The notes: a model not told the origin generated them from the letters alone. 33,200 nucleotides of DNA from Phytohabitans sp036906915 (GCF_036906915.1 NZ_JBAKHX010000084.1:1-33200); one strand, 5' to 3'; positions 22,389 to 30,793 are shown, counted from the stretch's first letter. Translations and numbers: made by a program.

Positions 22389-24266
22389 ATGGGTGAGGTT
22401 CCTGACGTGGTGGTGGCGCGGCTGGCCGCGCCGGTCGCCTCGGCGATGCGGGTAATCGTGGGCCGGATTCCGGCGACGCCTGCGGCGGTGTTGGGACGGA
22501 TGGCCGCGCCGCCCGACGCAGGCCTGGGCTTAGGCTCTACTGCGCGGATGGTCCAAAGGTTGCGCCGGCCGGCGGCCAGCCGCCGCGTCCGAGCGATGCC
22601 CGCACCACCACCCGGCGCGCCCCAACCTAAGCCTGGCGCGGCATCGCCGATGCCGGCTGGCTACGTCGCCGTCCGTCCGGTTGGCGATTCGGCCACAGTG
22701 GACGCTCTTGGTACGCTGCCGACGCTGGTGGTCGAGCGCCTGCTCGGCGCGCTGGAGCTGACGGTGGCGGGCCTGAAGTACCCGGACCTCCCGGACATGT
22801 CGCCGTACGTCGGCGACCCGCCGGCGGGCCAGTTCGGCTTCATTGAGGCCAGCGAACAGAGCGACGCGGTCAAGGCCTCGTCGTTTGTGGACCGGCTGTA
22901 CCCCGGCGCAGCAGACCTGGTGACATCGGTGTCCCGGCGCCTGGCCGCCGTCACCACGGTCAGTGAGCTGCTCACGGTGCGGCCGGACGCCATGGACGAG
23001 CCGACGATCGCCGCCGAGCACGGCCGGGCGTACCTGGCTTTGACGGTGACCACGGCGGGCGCGGTCCTGAGTCAGCTGAGGCTACCGCCCCTGGTCGACC
23101 GGTCAGCCGCCGTCGTAGGAGTCGCCCTCGGCGCCGCGACGTTGCTGCTGGGCGAGGCTCCGATGCCTGCCGGGTACGCGGCAGCGGTGCTGACGAAGGT
23201 ACGAGCCGAGTACATGCTGCCTCGCCACACGGCTGGCTCGGTGATGGTGTCCGGGCACCGGTTCGCGCTGACCGAAGGTGCGGTTCCCGACGTGGTGAAC
23301 TTCGCCGCCAACGGGTTGGCGTCCGTTGTGGACGGTGGCGTCGTCGTGCGCACCGGCGTCGAGAGCGGCAGAGTGTCGGTGATGCTTCGCGTGCTGGCCG
23401 AGCCGCCGCCCGCCGTCGAGGCGGGCTGGGAGGAGGTCGTCGAGGTCAGCTGGCGCGCGGCCGCCGGTCGTGCGTCCGTGGTCGGCGCCGACGGCGAGGC
23501 AGACGGGCGGTTCAGCAAGCAGGCACCGCCGTGGCCCGGCGAGTACCGGCTGCGGGTCAGCGCGACCGGCCGCGACGAGCAGGACGCCGCATCCGAGGCC
23601 TACGACCTGGTGGTCTGGCAGGCGACGGCCGCGCCGCAGGTGGTGCACCGGCGCACCGACCGGCTCGGTCACCGGTTGCGCGGCGAGCCCGAGCCGCCGC
23701 CGCGGCACCGGCCCGAAAAGGCCTACCGGTGGGTCCGCGACAGCACCCTGGCGGTGGCCGCGACAGTCACCGTGGTCACCGCAGCGACGGCAGAGCAGGT
23801 TCTGAAGGCGTTCGGCGCCGACCCGGCACGGCCCGAGCCGATACGTGAGATCGCCGACAACCTGCGCAACCGGGGATCCATCGATCCCTGGGTGGCCGTG
23901 CTGGACACCGCAGACGCGGTACTCGCCGTGGAGTACAACGGCTACCAGGGCGCTCAGGCGTCGGTTCTGTGCGGCGCGTCGCGGTGGGGGCGGGCGGCGA
24001 GTTGGTACTGGAACGTCAATGCTCTGACCCGGCTGTCCTTCGCAGAGGGCGGTGAGCTGCTGGCCGCGTTCGAACCCTGGGGTGCGCAGTTCGACGTGCC
24101 GGATACGGTCGCCGCCGCGCTCGACGGGCTCGACTTCGGCGAGATGGGCAGCCGTACGGGCAAGGGCCTGGTGGCGGTCGAGCGCTTCACCGGCCGTGGC
24201 ATTACCGCCGACGACCTGGCCCAAATCGAGGCCGCTGACATCGGATACCGGATCACGGCAACCTGA
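22389..24266 (+). CDS. DUF6461-containing protein, 625 aa
   Basis: The C-terminal 170 or so residues match DUF6461: AYRWVRDSTLAVAATVTVV, a LKAFGADP turn, DPWVAVLDTADAVLAVEYNG, QASVLCGASRWGRAASWYWN, and FAEGGELLAAFEPWG. Residues 80-240 look helical (TLPTLVVERLLGALELTVAG). Residues 250-430 contain a Gly/Val-rich helix and a beta-sandwich-like stretch (SVMVSGHRFALTEGAVPDVV; VSVMLRVLAEPPPAV). The first 80 residues are Ala/Pro-rich and probably disordered. The N-terminal architecture is not one I recognise. ATGs at 22377 and 22389 both fit; neither has a strong ribosome-binding site. DUF6461 proteins are common in actinobacteria with no assigned activity. A strong hairpin lies about 150 bp downstream. 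Confidence 0.75.
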   Translation: MGEVPDVVVARLAAPVASAMRVIVGRIPATPAAVLGRMAAPPDAGLGLGSTARMVQRLRRPAASRRVRAMPAPPPGAPQPKPGAASPMPAGYVAVRPVGDSATVDALGTLPTLVVERLLGALELTVAGLKYPDLPDMSPYVGDPPAGQFGFIEASEQSDAVKASSFVDRLYPGAADLVTSVSRRLAAVTTVSELLTVRPDAMDEPTIAAEHGRAYLALTVTTAGAVLSQLRLPPLVDRSAAVVGVALGAATLLLGEAPMPAGYAAAVLTKVRAEYMLPRHTAGSVMVSGHRFALTEGAVPDVVNFAANGLASVVDGGVVVRTGVESGRVSVMLRVLAEPPPAVEAGWEEVVEVSWRAAAGRASVVGADGEADGRFSKQAPPWPGEYRLRVSATGRDEQDAASEAYDLVVWQATAAPQVVHRRTDRLGHRLRGEPEPPPRHRPEKAYRWVRDSTLAVAATVTVVTAATAEQVLKAFGADPARPEPIREIADNLRNRGSIDPWVAVLDTADAVLAVEYNGYQGAQASVLCGASRWGRAASWYWNVNALTRLSFAEGGELLAAFEPWGAQFDVPDTVAAALDGLDFGEMGSRTGKGLVAVERFTGRGITADDLAQIEAADIGYRITAT

Positions 24267-24415
24267 CGCCCGGTCGCTGGCCGCGGCCGCGCAGCTTGGC
24301 CAGCTCGGCTGCCTACCCGGCGTCGATGAAACGCACCGCGCTACGCAGCGGCACGACAGTGTCCCGGCAGCACTCACGGCTGCGGATGGGCTGGTGTGCT
24401 GGTGATGCAGGTGTT

Positions 24416-24453
24416 GGCCCAACGGTTTGCCTGCTCGGGCAGACCGTTGGGCC
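24416..24453. terminator. Bidirectional hairpin terminator
   Basis: GGCCCAACGGT (24416-24426) pairs perfectly with ACCGTTGGGCC (24443-24453). Inside it TGCC and GGCA add four more pairs after one mismatch, leaving a six-base loop. It lies between the DUF6461 gene and the convergent frame ending at 24472, so it can end transcription from both sides. Confidence 0.7.
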
Positions 24454-24471
24454 TTCAGGGCTCGGACAGCT

Positions 24472-24711
24472 TTAGCCGGTGGTGAGGGTGGTGATTGACC
24501 AGCCCATCGACATCACGAGGTCACCAGGGTTCGGGTTGGGGTACCCGTTTCTGGCCGTGTCCGCACCGCGGTCCCAGCGGTCACCGGTCCCGGCGTGGCG
24601 GGCCCTGAACCGTCGTCCGTAGCCGTCCACCAGGTCGAGGCGGTTCCTGCTGGCCAACCATTCGGCGATCGCCACCGGGTCGCTGGTGCAGTCGGCCGCT
24701 CGGGACGTCAC
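24472..24711 (-). CDS. Small hypothetical protein, 79 aa
   Basis: The frame from GTG 24711 encodes an Arg/Asp-rich peptide (VAIAEWLASRNRLDLVDG, RHAGTGDRWDRGADTARNG, DLVMSMGWSITTLTTG). Its end is followed directly by the hairpin at 24416-24453, which supports a real gene end. No ribosome-binding site is visible and no family is recognised; it may be the tail of a truncated gene. Confidence 0.35.
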   Translation of the reverse strand: MTSRAADCTSDPVAIAEWLASRNRLDLVDGYGRRFRARHAGTGDRWDRGADTARNGYPNPNPGDLVMSMGWSITTLTTG

Positions 24712-24809
24712 GATCGTGTCTGGATTTGATCTTGGTGTCCTGAATGGTGTGCATAGGTCGATTGCTGGTAACGAGTTGAATCCGGCCGCGGTCTCGACGG
24801 CATGATCAG

Positions 24810-25349
24810 GTGGTGACTGACACGTCCATGGTGTGGTTTGCGGCCGAGACCGGTCGTAACGATCAAGAGACCGCGTTCCTGGAGGGCCTACGTCAAAGGG
24901 CCACTACTTGGCACGTCGACGGGCTGTCCCCGCAGGACACCTCATCGCAGCGGTGGCTGGCGCCGCTGTACGTCGACGTACAGGTCCCGAAGGTCACGAT
25001 CCCGCGACGCACCCTTCAGATCGCCTACTGGACCGGCGGCCCGTACGGCCAGGCGTTGCACGGCGTCTGGGGCGATGACTACCTGATGGACGACCACGAC
25101 GGCAACGACCCCGAAGACCTCACCGTCGTGGGTATCCAAGCGACCGCCGGGCAGTACGCAGCCTGGGCCGCCGACTGGCTGGTACGCCAACTGGAGCGTC
25201 CGGTCGTGCGGCACGAATGGTTGCGTGGCGGCCGCGTCGCGGCCACCATGTGGTGCCTACAGGACACCGGCCGGGTGTTGGGCAAGACCGGCATCAGCCC
25301 TCGTCGGCTGCTGCGCCGCCCGGCGGACCGTCTGGTCGCGATCCGATGA
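24810..25349 (+). CDS. Hypothetical protein, 179 aa
   Basis: The frame starts with tandem GTG codons (24810, 24813) after an AGG; ATG 24828 is another option. The sequence reads like a globular alpha/beta protein: WLAPLYVDVQVPKVTIPRR, LQIAYWTGGPYGQALHGVWG, ATAGQYAAWAADWLVRQLER and VRHEWLRGGRVAATMWCLQD. There is no signal peptide or membrane helix. Several Trp residues and an acidic centre (DDHDGNDPEDL) are notable. I do not recognise the family. It is monocistronic, between the hairpin region and a fragment on the other strand. Confidence 0.6.
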   Translation: MVTDTSMVWFAAETGRNDQETAFLEGLRQRATTWHVDGLSPQDTSSQRWLAPLYVDVQVPKVTIPRRTLQIAYWTGGPYGQALHGVWGDDYLMDDHDGNDPEDLTVVGIQATAGQYAAWAADWLVRQLERPVVRHEWLRGGRVAATMWCLQDTGRVLGKTGISPRRLLRRPADRLVAIR

Positions 25350-25424
25350 ACGAGATGACCTGCTCACCGTGGGGCGGGGGCGCCGGTACCGAGTAACGGC
25401 GCCGCCGGCCAGCGTGCGAACGGG

Positions 25425-25619
25425 TCAATCGGGCAACGATCCGTCCGGGCGCATGATCTCGTCTCGGCACAGCGGCGACCACGCGGACCGGCCGCCGTCG
25501 TCGACAGCCACGACCACACGAACCCGGCCATCACCGTCATCCAGGGCGTAGCTCACCACGCTGTACCGCTTGCCGTCCTCGCCGACGACCTGCTTGTCCG
25601 GCCATGAGCCGCATCGTGA
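25425..25619 (-). pseudogene. Short fragment of an unknown gene
   Basis: The minus strand encodes SYALDDGDGRVRVVVAVDDG and RSAWSPLCRDEIMRPDGSLP ahead of a TGA at 25425-25427, with good third-position GC bias. The frame opens after an upstream stop at 25620-25622 and has no start codon before KRYSVV, so the N-terminus is missing or frameshifted. Family unknown. Confidence 0.35.
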
Positions 25620-26242
25620 TCAGGCCACGCATCCAGATCTCGATCCTGGTCACGATCTTCACCGGCCCTGCTGGGCTCTACCTACTTCACTCCCGGGCAC
25701 GCGCTGGCCCAGAGCGACTGGTTCGGCATCGTGCTGGGATGCCTACCATCCCTGACCGACATCCAAAGCCGAGCGCCCGACCAGCGGCATAGAACGGACA
25801 CCCGACCTTGCGGCCAGTGCCGCCGGGCGGCTGCTGCACACGTGATTATGATCAGTTCTCCGCTCGATGATCCGCTCTGGGCGCTCCCGGTACCTTCGGG
25901 CGATGCCCCACGAACGCGCGGAGTCAGCGATCCTGTCGAGGTTGTGCGCATGGCCACTGTGGACCCGGAGCCAGGTGCCGTCTCATGTAGCGGGCTAGTC
26001 GACGTCACCGATGGAGCCGCGGACGCGAACATGCCGAAGACGCAGTCGCCATCGCCGTTCCCGGTGTGGTGCGCCGTCCTGCCCGTGACGACACGCTCCA
26101 CCTAGGGCTGGGTTCCTTGACGTGCAGCAACGCCCGCTCGGCGGCAGATGTGCGCATTCGGCAAAGTGGGTCGTCCGAATGCCTCGAGGAAAGGTTCGGG
26201 GCGGCGGTAAGTGGTGGGGATTTCATTCGCGCAGGTGGCTCG
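25620..26242. other. Gap without recognisable gene
   Basis: Short frames on both strands lack family motifs. A plus-strand frame at 25604-25690 encodes a hydrophobic peptide (ISILVTIFTGPAGLYLL) that may be the relic of a membrane protein, but its sense ends within 30 codons. Nothing else stands out. Confidence 0.3.
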
Positions 26243-27148
26243 TCACTCAAGCCTTGGTGTGAAGGTTTTGGCCAGCGTCGGGTCGCCGAAGAGCGTGATG
26301 GCGACGATCCCGTCTTGGGCGACGGTCAGCACCGCCACGCCGTAGGGCTCGCCGTGGAACCACGCCACTGCGGCGGGCTGGCCGTTGGCCTCGGTCGCCA
26401 CCATTCGCCATGCACCCGCGGGGCCCATTGACGGCGTCGCGAAGGCGAGGCATGCCTCACGACCGGCGTACGAGGTCCCCGAGCCGACCGGTTCGATGGC
26501 CGCGTCCACGCGCAGCACCTCGCGAAAGGCGTCGGCGTCGGACGTCTCCCACGCCGCCATGTACCTGGCGAGCAGTTCCCGGGCCCGGGGCGAGGTGGCG
26601 TCCAGCACGTCGTCGCGGGCCGGTGCCGCCTCGTCGAGCCGCGCCCTGGCCCGCTGCAGGGCGCTCTTCACGGCCGGCACCGACATGCCCAGCACCTCGC
26701 CGGTCTCGGCCGCGGAGAAGACCAGCACCTCCCGCAACAGCAGAACGGCACGCTGCCGGGGGGTGAGGTGCTGCAACCCGGCCACGAAGGCGAGCCGCAC
26801 GCTCTCCCGCGCGGTCACCAGGTCGGCCGGGTCCGTCGGGAACGGCTCGAGCCACGGACCGAACTGGCCTTCAGCGAGATCGTCCGGAGCGAGGCCGAAT
26901 GAGCGTACGCGCCGCCCGCGGCCCTCGATCACGTTCAGGCAGACGTTCGTGGCGATCCGGTAGAGCCATGTGCGCACCGACGAACGCCGCTCGAAGGTCT
27001 CCCACCCCCGCAGCGCCCGCACGTAGGTGTCCTGCACGACGTCCTCTGCTTCGTGATAGGCGCCGAGCATCCGGTACGCGTGGGCGAACAACCCCCGGCG
27101 TTCCCGCTCGAACGCCTCGGTCAGAGCTCCAGCTTCGGACGCACCCAT
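26243..27148 (-). CDS. ECF sigma factor with C-terminal SnoaL-like domain (SigX5/SigG-like)
   Basis: The 301-residue protein has sigma region 2 (LFAHAYRMLGAYHEAEDVVQ, then WLYRIATNVCLNVIEG), a GPWLEPFPTDP linker typical of the long sigma-70 subfamily, and region 4 (LTPRQRAVLLLREVLVFSAA, then VLGMSVPAVKSALQRARARL). Residues about 180-301 form a SnoaL/NTF2-like domain (YMAAWETSDADAFREVLRVD; ACLAFATPSMG; AVAWFHGEPYGVAVLTV) that in related ECF factors modulates activity in place of an anti-sigma factor. ATG 27148 has GGGAGG upstream and overlaps the end of the hydrolase gene by 28 bp, so the two genes form one operon. It probably directs transcription of its own operon and a small regulon. Confidence 0.85.
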   Translation of the reverse strand: MGASEAGALTEAFERERRGLFAHAYRMLGAYHEAEDVVQDTYVRALRGWETFERRSSVRTWLYRIATNVCLNVIEGRGRRVRSFGLAPDDLAEGQFGPWLEPFPTDPADLVTARESVRLAFVAGLQHLTPRQRAVLLLREVLVFSAAETGEVLGMSVPAVKSALQRARARLDEAAPARDDVLDATSPRARELLARYMAAWETSDADAFREVLRVDAAIEPVGSGTSYAGREACLAFATPSMGPAGAWRMVATEANGQPAAVAWFHGEPYGVAVLTVAQDGIVAITLFGDPTLAKTFTPRLE

Positions 27149-27948
27149 GCGGCCAGCCTCCCGATCGCCTCGTCGGCAACCGGTGCCCGCCCGGCGGCCA
27201 TCTGGAACGTATGCAGCTGCCCGTCGAAGACGTCCAGCCGGGCGCCGGTCAGCTTCGCGAGGCGCTCGCTGTCCCCCCGCCCGCTCTCGTCGCCGCCGCA
27301 CTGCACGTACACCGGCGGTAGCCCGGACAGGTCGGCGTGGAAGGCGTTGACCTCCGGCGCCAGGCCGCTGATCCCCTCCGGCAGGTACTGCTGAATGAGA
27401 CCCTGCACCATCGGCCGGGTGAAGAACAGGTCGGTGGCGGCGTTCTCCTCGTACGAGGTCGCAGTCTGCGCCGGGTCCATGTCGATCCACGGCGACAGCA
27501 GCAGCAGCGCGGCCGCGTCGGGCTGGCGCAGGGCGACCTGCACGGCCAGGCCGCCGCCGGAGGAATCACCGGCCAGCGCCACCGTCCGGGTGCACGCCGC
27601 CGCCCACCGGTACGCCGTGACCGCGTCCTCCATTTGCGCCGGGTAGCGGAACCGCGGGGCGAGCCGGTAGGTCGCCAGCAGCACCCGTACACCGGCCGCC
27701 TTCGCGAGGTGCCCGTACATCTTGCGATGGGTGTACAGCGACCCTCCCACGAAGCCGCCACCGTGCAGCGCAACGATCACCGCGTCCGGGTCGGCACCGT
27801 GCGGGACGAGCCACATCGCCGGCACACCGTCCGCCGACACCTCCGCGTAGTCCAGACCGCGCGGCTCGGCCGTCACGTCGCCCCACTGGTCGTCCTCGCC
27901 CATGTCCCCAGCGGCCCAACGGGCGTACATCTCCCTGATCGCATCCAT
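27121..27948 (-). CDS. Alpha/beta hydrolase, hormone-sensitive-lipase family
   Basis: The 275-residue protein shows the HSL-type esterase signature: the oxyanion motif LHGGGFVGGSL, the nucleophile motif GDSSGGGLAVQVAL, the acid near QCGGDESGRGD, and the His in FDGQLHTFQMAAG. LSPWIDMDPAQTATS and GLAPEVNAFHADLSGLPPVY are also typical of the family. It would hydrolyse short-chain esters or lactones in the cytoplasm. The ATG at 27948 is chosen because the family's N-terminal helix (DAIREMYARWAAG) begins there; the frame remains open to 28011. The sigma factor gene follows with a 28-bp overlap, so the hydrolase is likely co-expressed with, and perhaps controlled by, that factor. Confidence 0.85.
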   Translation of the reverse strand: MDAIREMYARWAAGDMGEDDQWGDVTAEPRGLDYAEVSADGVPAMWLVPHGADPDAVIVALHGGGFVGGSLYTHRKMYGHLAKAAGVRVLLATYRLAPRFRYPAQMEDAVTAYRWAAACTRTVALAGDSSGGGLAVQVALRQPDAAALLLLSPWIDMDPAQTATSYEENAATDLFFTRPMVQGLIQQYLPEGISGLAPEVNAFHADLSGLPPVYVQCGGDESGRGDSERLAKLTGARLDVFDGQLHTFQMAAGRAPVADEAIGRLAAWVRPKLEL

Positions 27949-28550
27949 GTCAGTACCGACCGCCGACGTACCCGAAAGGAATCGCGGCGCACTCCGCAGT
28001 GTGTATCGCACGCTCTCTGGGACATCGCCGCACCGGCATCGCCGGACAGTTCCCGGGTGCCCCTTAGTCTCATCGCACTGGCACTAACCGGCGCGACCGC
28101 GACCGCGACAGCGACGGCGCCTGCGACTGGGCGACGTTCACCGAACGCCTGACCCCGGCATAGCTGGCCGTGGCGTTCAGTAGCGACCGCATCGCGGCAT
28201 GACAGTGCGGCGGCCCGCCGCCGCGCCGAAAGTCGCGATCGGCACAACAGCAGGGTCAGACGGCGCTCCGGTGTCATGATCGGCAATACCGCCGATGGCA
28301 TGCGGCGATGGTCGGTTTTCGCGAGCCGCCGACGGGTTTGAGTAAGCGCGCACGTCGCTTCGTTGGTGTCCATGGAGTCTGGCTCGATGCGCCACCAGTT
28401 GGCCAATGGCGCCGAAGCTGGCAAGAGGCCGGCATCCCGTCCGAGGTGATCGATCACGCTGAGCGCTACCAGGCTCGGCGCCGGCGCCAGTGGCCGCAAT
28501 CACTCCACGACGGCTGATCTTCTTGTCCATCGCCTGCGCGGACGCGCTCG
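27949..28550. other. Gap with low-complexity sequence, no recognisable gene
   Basis: This stretch should hold the promoter of the hydrolase/sigma operon (minus strand). A short GCGACC-type hexamer run lies at about 28092-28116. No frame carries a family motif. Confidence 0.35.
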
Positions 28551-28737
28551 GCGCTCAAGGTCGCCGTCAAGGACCATGTGTCGCGGTATGCGGCCGTACG
28601 CCGACCCGCGCCGCCGCCGACATCTGGGCCGCCGCCAAGGAGGCGGCCGCGCTCACGTACGACAGGATCCGGTCGTCATTGGACCGTACACAGTCGCCGT
28701 CGAGTTCGACGCCGAACAGTCCACCCAGGTCGATTAG
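28551..28737 (+). pseudogene. Remnant of an M55 D-aminopeptidase (DppA-like) C-terminus
   Basis: Three frames join to a typical M55 tail: ALKVAVKDHVSRYAAVR (from 28551), then AAADIWAAAKEAAAL in a second frame, then QDPVVIGPYTVAVEFDAEQS in a third, ending at TAG 28735-28737. In intact DppA-type enzymes a vKxA-x-x-R-x-A segment, a helical IREAAxxA segment and a P-x-TLEVEF strand occur in this order. The metal-binding N-terminal half is gone. It overlaps the end of the TetR gene by two bases. Family call from wording, moderately sure. Confidence 0.45.
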
Positions 28738-29333
28738 CCGATATCTGTAGAGTCCCAGGCTTGCGTTCCCCCCGCGCGGAGTCCGTCCATGACAAGGTCC
28801 AGCAGCCAGGTGAGGCGCGGTTGCCAATCCGTGCGGTTGTCGAGGTGCCAGAGGCCGGCGACGGCGAGGAAGAGGTGGTCCGCGGTGACTCCGGGTTTGA
28901 TGGTGCCGGCCTGCGCGTTGGCGCGGAGCAGCAGTTCGGCCGCGGCCGTCACCGGGGCGTGTGCCGGTTTGCCCGGGCTTCCTGGTGCGCTGGTGACCTG
29001 ACGCATCGCCTCCGCGAGGCCAGCCTTGGTGACGGCGAACCGGGCAAGATGGTCCATCCACTCCCGCAGAGCCTGATCCGGCGGGCGTGTCTTCAGCAGT
29101 TCGGCGGCGCGGTCGGCGACCTGGTGCATCTCGTGGCGATAGATCTCCAGCACCAGTGTCTCCCGGTCGGGGAAGTGACGGTAGAACGTACCCTGTCCTA
29201 CACCGGCCTTCTTCGCGATCACGCTCAACGGGGTGTCCGCCGAGCGGGTGAGCTCCGCCACGGCCACTTTCAGAATGCGGCTGCGATTGCGTTGCGCGTC
29301 CGAGCGCAGCGGTGCGGCCTTCTGCTCCGGCAC
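28734..29333 (-). CDS. TetR-family transcriptional regulator
   Basis: The 199-residue protein begins PEQKAAPLRSDAQRNRSRIL and has a clear HTH (PLSVIAKKAGVGQGTFYRHF). The C-terminal domain (EAMRQVTSAPGSPGKPAHA; LLLRANAQAGTIKPGVTADH; LAVAGLWHLDN) is the helical TetR ligand domain usually linked to SDR or efflux genes. The GTG at 29333 follows AAGGAG at short spacing; the frame upstream to 29903 is the shadow of the divergent gene. It is divergent from the SDR gene at 29461, and two matched palindromes lie in the intergenic region, so it very probably represses that gene and itself. Confidence 0.9.
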   Translation of the reverse strand: MPEQKAAPLRSDAQRNRSRILKVAVAELTRSADTPLSVIAKKAGVGQGTFYRHFPDRETLVLEIYRHEMHQVADRAAELLKTRPPDQALREWMDHLARFAVTKAGLAEAMRQVTSAPGSPGKPAHAPVTAAAELLLRANAQAGTIKPGVTADHLFLAVAGLWHLDNRTDWQPRLTWLLDLVMDGLRAGGTQAWDSTDIG

Positions 29334-29375
29334 CCTTCTCCTTCCCGAACCAACGGCCGAGCCGATCTTGCTAAG

Positions 29376-29421
29376 CGGACACCTGTCCGGTACGTTGGTT
29401 GACGGAGTGGACAATTGTCCG
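29376..29421. promoter_or_regulatory. Two palindromic TetR operators, GGACA-N2-TGTCC
   Basis: CGGACACCTGTCCG (29376-29389) and TGGACAATTGTCCG (29408-29421) share the half-sites GGACA/TGTCC around a two-base centre. Their centres are 32 bp apart. They lie in the 127-bp region between the divergent TetR and SDR genes, and a TTGACG -35-like hexamer (29399-29404) sits between them, so binding would block SDR transcription. Confidence 0.7.
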
Positions 29422-29460
29422 CTTGAGTCCACCATATCCTGCGGCGAGGAAGCGCATTCC

Positions 29461-30210
29461 ATGAAGACCACCGGCAACACAATCCTGATCACCGGCGGCA
29501 CTTCCGGTATCGGCCACGGCCTGGCCCTGCGCCTGCACGAGGCCGGCAACACCGTGATCGTCGCCGGCCGGCGCAAAGAACTGCTCGACAAGATCACCAC
29601 CGAGCACCCTGGTATCGAGTCCCTCGTCCTGGACGTCAGCGACCCCGCCTCGATCACCGGCGCCGCCCGCAGCCTGGCGTCCACGCATCCGCAGCTCAAC
29701 GTTCTGGTCAACAACGCGGGCATCATGCAGCGGGAGAACCTGCTCGATCCCGGCTGTCTGGCGATCGCGGAGGAGCACGTCACCACCAACCTGCTCGGCA
29801 CGATCCGGATGACGTACGCGTTCCTGCCCCTGCTGGCGGCCCAGGAGGATGCGGTCGTCATGAACGTAACCTCCGGCCTGGCGTTCGTGCCGCTGCCGAT
29901 CACCCCGACCTACAGCGCGACCAAGGCGGCGCTGCACTCGTTCACCGAGAGCCTGCGTGTCCAGCTCGCCGGCACGCCCGTGCAGGTCATTGAAGTGGCT
30001 CCGCCGGCGGTCCGAACAACCCTTCTCGGCCAGCAGGACAGCGAGTACGCCATGCCGCTGGACGAGTTCCTCACCGAGACCATGACCCTGCTGCACGCCC
30101 AGCCCGACGCCAAGGAAATCGTTGTCGAGCGTGCCAAGTCCATCCGCCATGCCGAGGCCACCGGCGCCTACGACCAGACCCTGGCTATGCTCAGCGGCTT
30201 CGGAGCCTGA
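29461..30210 (+). CDS. Short-chain dehydrogenase/reductase (DltE-like)
   Basis: The 249-residue enzyme is a classical NAD(P)-dependent SDR: ILITGGTSGIGHGLAL (TGxxxGIG cofactor motif), LDVSD, LVNNAGIMQRE (NNAG), MNVTSGLAF with the catalytic Ser, and the catalytic tetrad motif YSATKAALHSFTESL (YxxxK). The segment QVIEVAPPAVRT follows as in family members annotated DltE-like or YdfG-like oxidoreductases. The R at the end of strand 2 (VAGRRKELL) suggests NADP preference. The substrate is unknown. ATG 29461 has GAGGAAG ten bases upstream. It is regulated by the divergent TetR gene. Confidence 0.9.
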   Translation: MKTTGNTILITGGTSGIGHGLALRLHEAGNTVIVAGRRKELLDKITTEHPGIESLVLDVSDPASITGAARSLASTHPQLNVLVNNAGIMQRENLLDPGCLAIAEEHVTTNLLGTIRMTYAFLPLLAAQEDAVVMNVTSGLAFVPLPITPTYSATKAALHSFTESLRVQLAGTPVQVIEVAPPAVRTTLLGQQDSEYAMPLDEFLTETMTLLHAQPDAKEIVVERAKSIRHAEATGAYDQTLAMLSGFGA

Positions 30211-30243
30211 TCCGCCCGTGGCCCAGCACATCGCTACCAGTTC

Positions 30244-30793
30244 GAGCCTGGTAGACACCTCCACTGGACAGGTGTGCAGCAACGAGCGGTGATGGGGTGG
30301 TGCGCGAATCCCGCGCACCACCCCGCGTTGTGCATGCGGTTCAACGTGCCGTCGCGGGCCCAGGTTTTGAAGTAGTGGTAGACGAACTTGTGGTGAGCGA
30401 AGTCGGCGGGCAGCGCGTCCCATTGGCAGCCGGCCGGTCGAGGTAGCGGATCGCGTCCACGACGTCGCGGCGGGGGTAGGTGATCGGGCGTCCACGCCCG
30501 GTTCCGGCCGGGATGTGCGGGGCACGGATCCGCCATTCGGCGTCGGTAGTGTCGGACGGGTAGTGCCGTGGCTGGGTGGTGGGCAGGTGGTCGTAAACGG
30601 TAGCCGGAGGGGCAGGTGCGGCGACGCCGGCGACAAGGTATGCAGACAGGGTTGGGCCTTCGGTCGTGCTGGTTTAGTCGGCTTTGCTCGTATCCGAAGG
30701 CCCTTGCCCATGTCGCGCCACCACGCCGGGCACGGGCGCGTAATCGATCTCGTGCCCGCCCGCCGGCCCCCCAAACCCTTATTTACCAGGCTC
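30244..30793 (-). mobile_element. IS5-type insertion sequence remnant with terminal inverted repeats
   Basis: GAGCCTGGTA at 30244-30253 is exactly reverse-complemented at 30784-30793, and both face inward, as IS ends do. Between them, on the minus strand, is a broken IS5-family transposase. The element is about 550 bp, roughly half the size of an intact IS5-family element, so it is an internally deleted, non-autonomous copy. No clear target duplication is visible outside the repeats. Confidence 0.6.
30308..30604 (-). pseudogene. IS5-family transposase N-terminal fragment, frameshifted
   Basis: The first part reads VYDHLPTTQPRHYPSDTTDA, then EWRIRAPHIPAGTGRGRPIT and YPRRDVVDAIRYL, the DUF4096-type N-terminal region of IS5-family transposases. 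Near 30440 the sense moves to another frame with GCQWDALPADFAHHKFVYHY and FKTWARDGTLNRMHNA, again exactly in family order. The catalytic DDE domain that should follow is absent. Both a frameshift and a truncation therefore inactivate it. Confidence 0.8.

Noticed and set aside
25682..26101. 139-codon minus-strand open frame
   Set aside because: Ser/Thr/Gly-rich without motifs or ribosome-binding site; not better than the opposing frames.
28092..28116. Short GCGACC-like hexamer run
   Set aside because: Too short and imperfect to be more than low-complexity sequence; no regulatory reading is supported.
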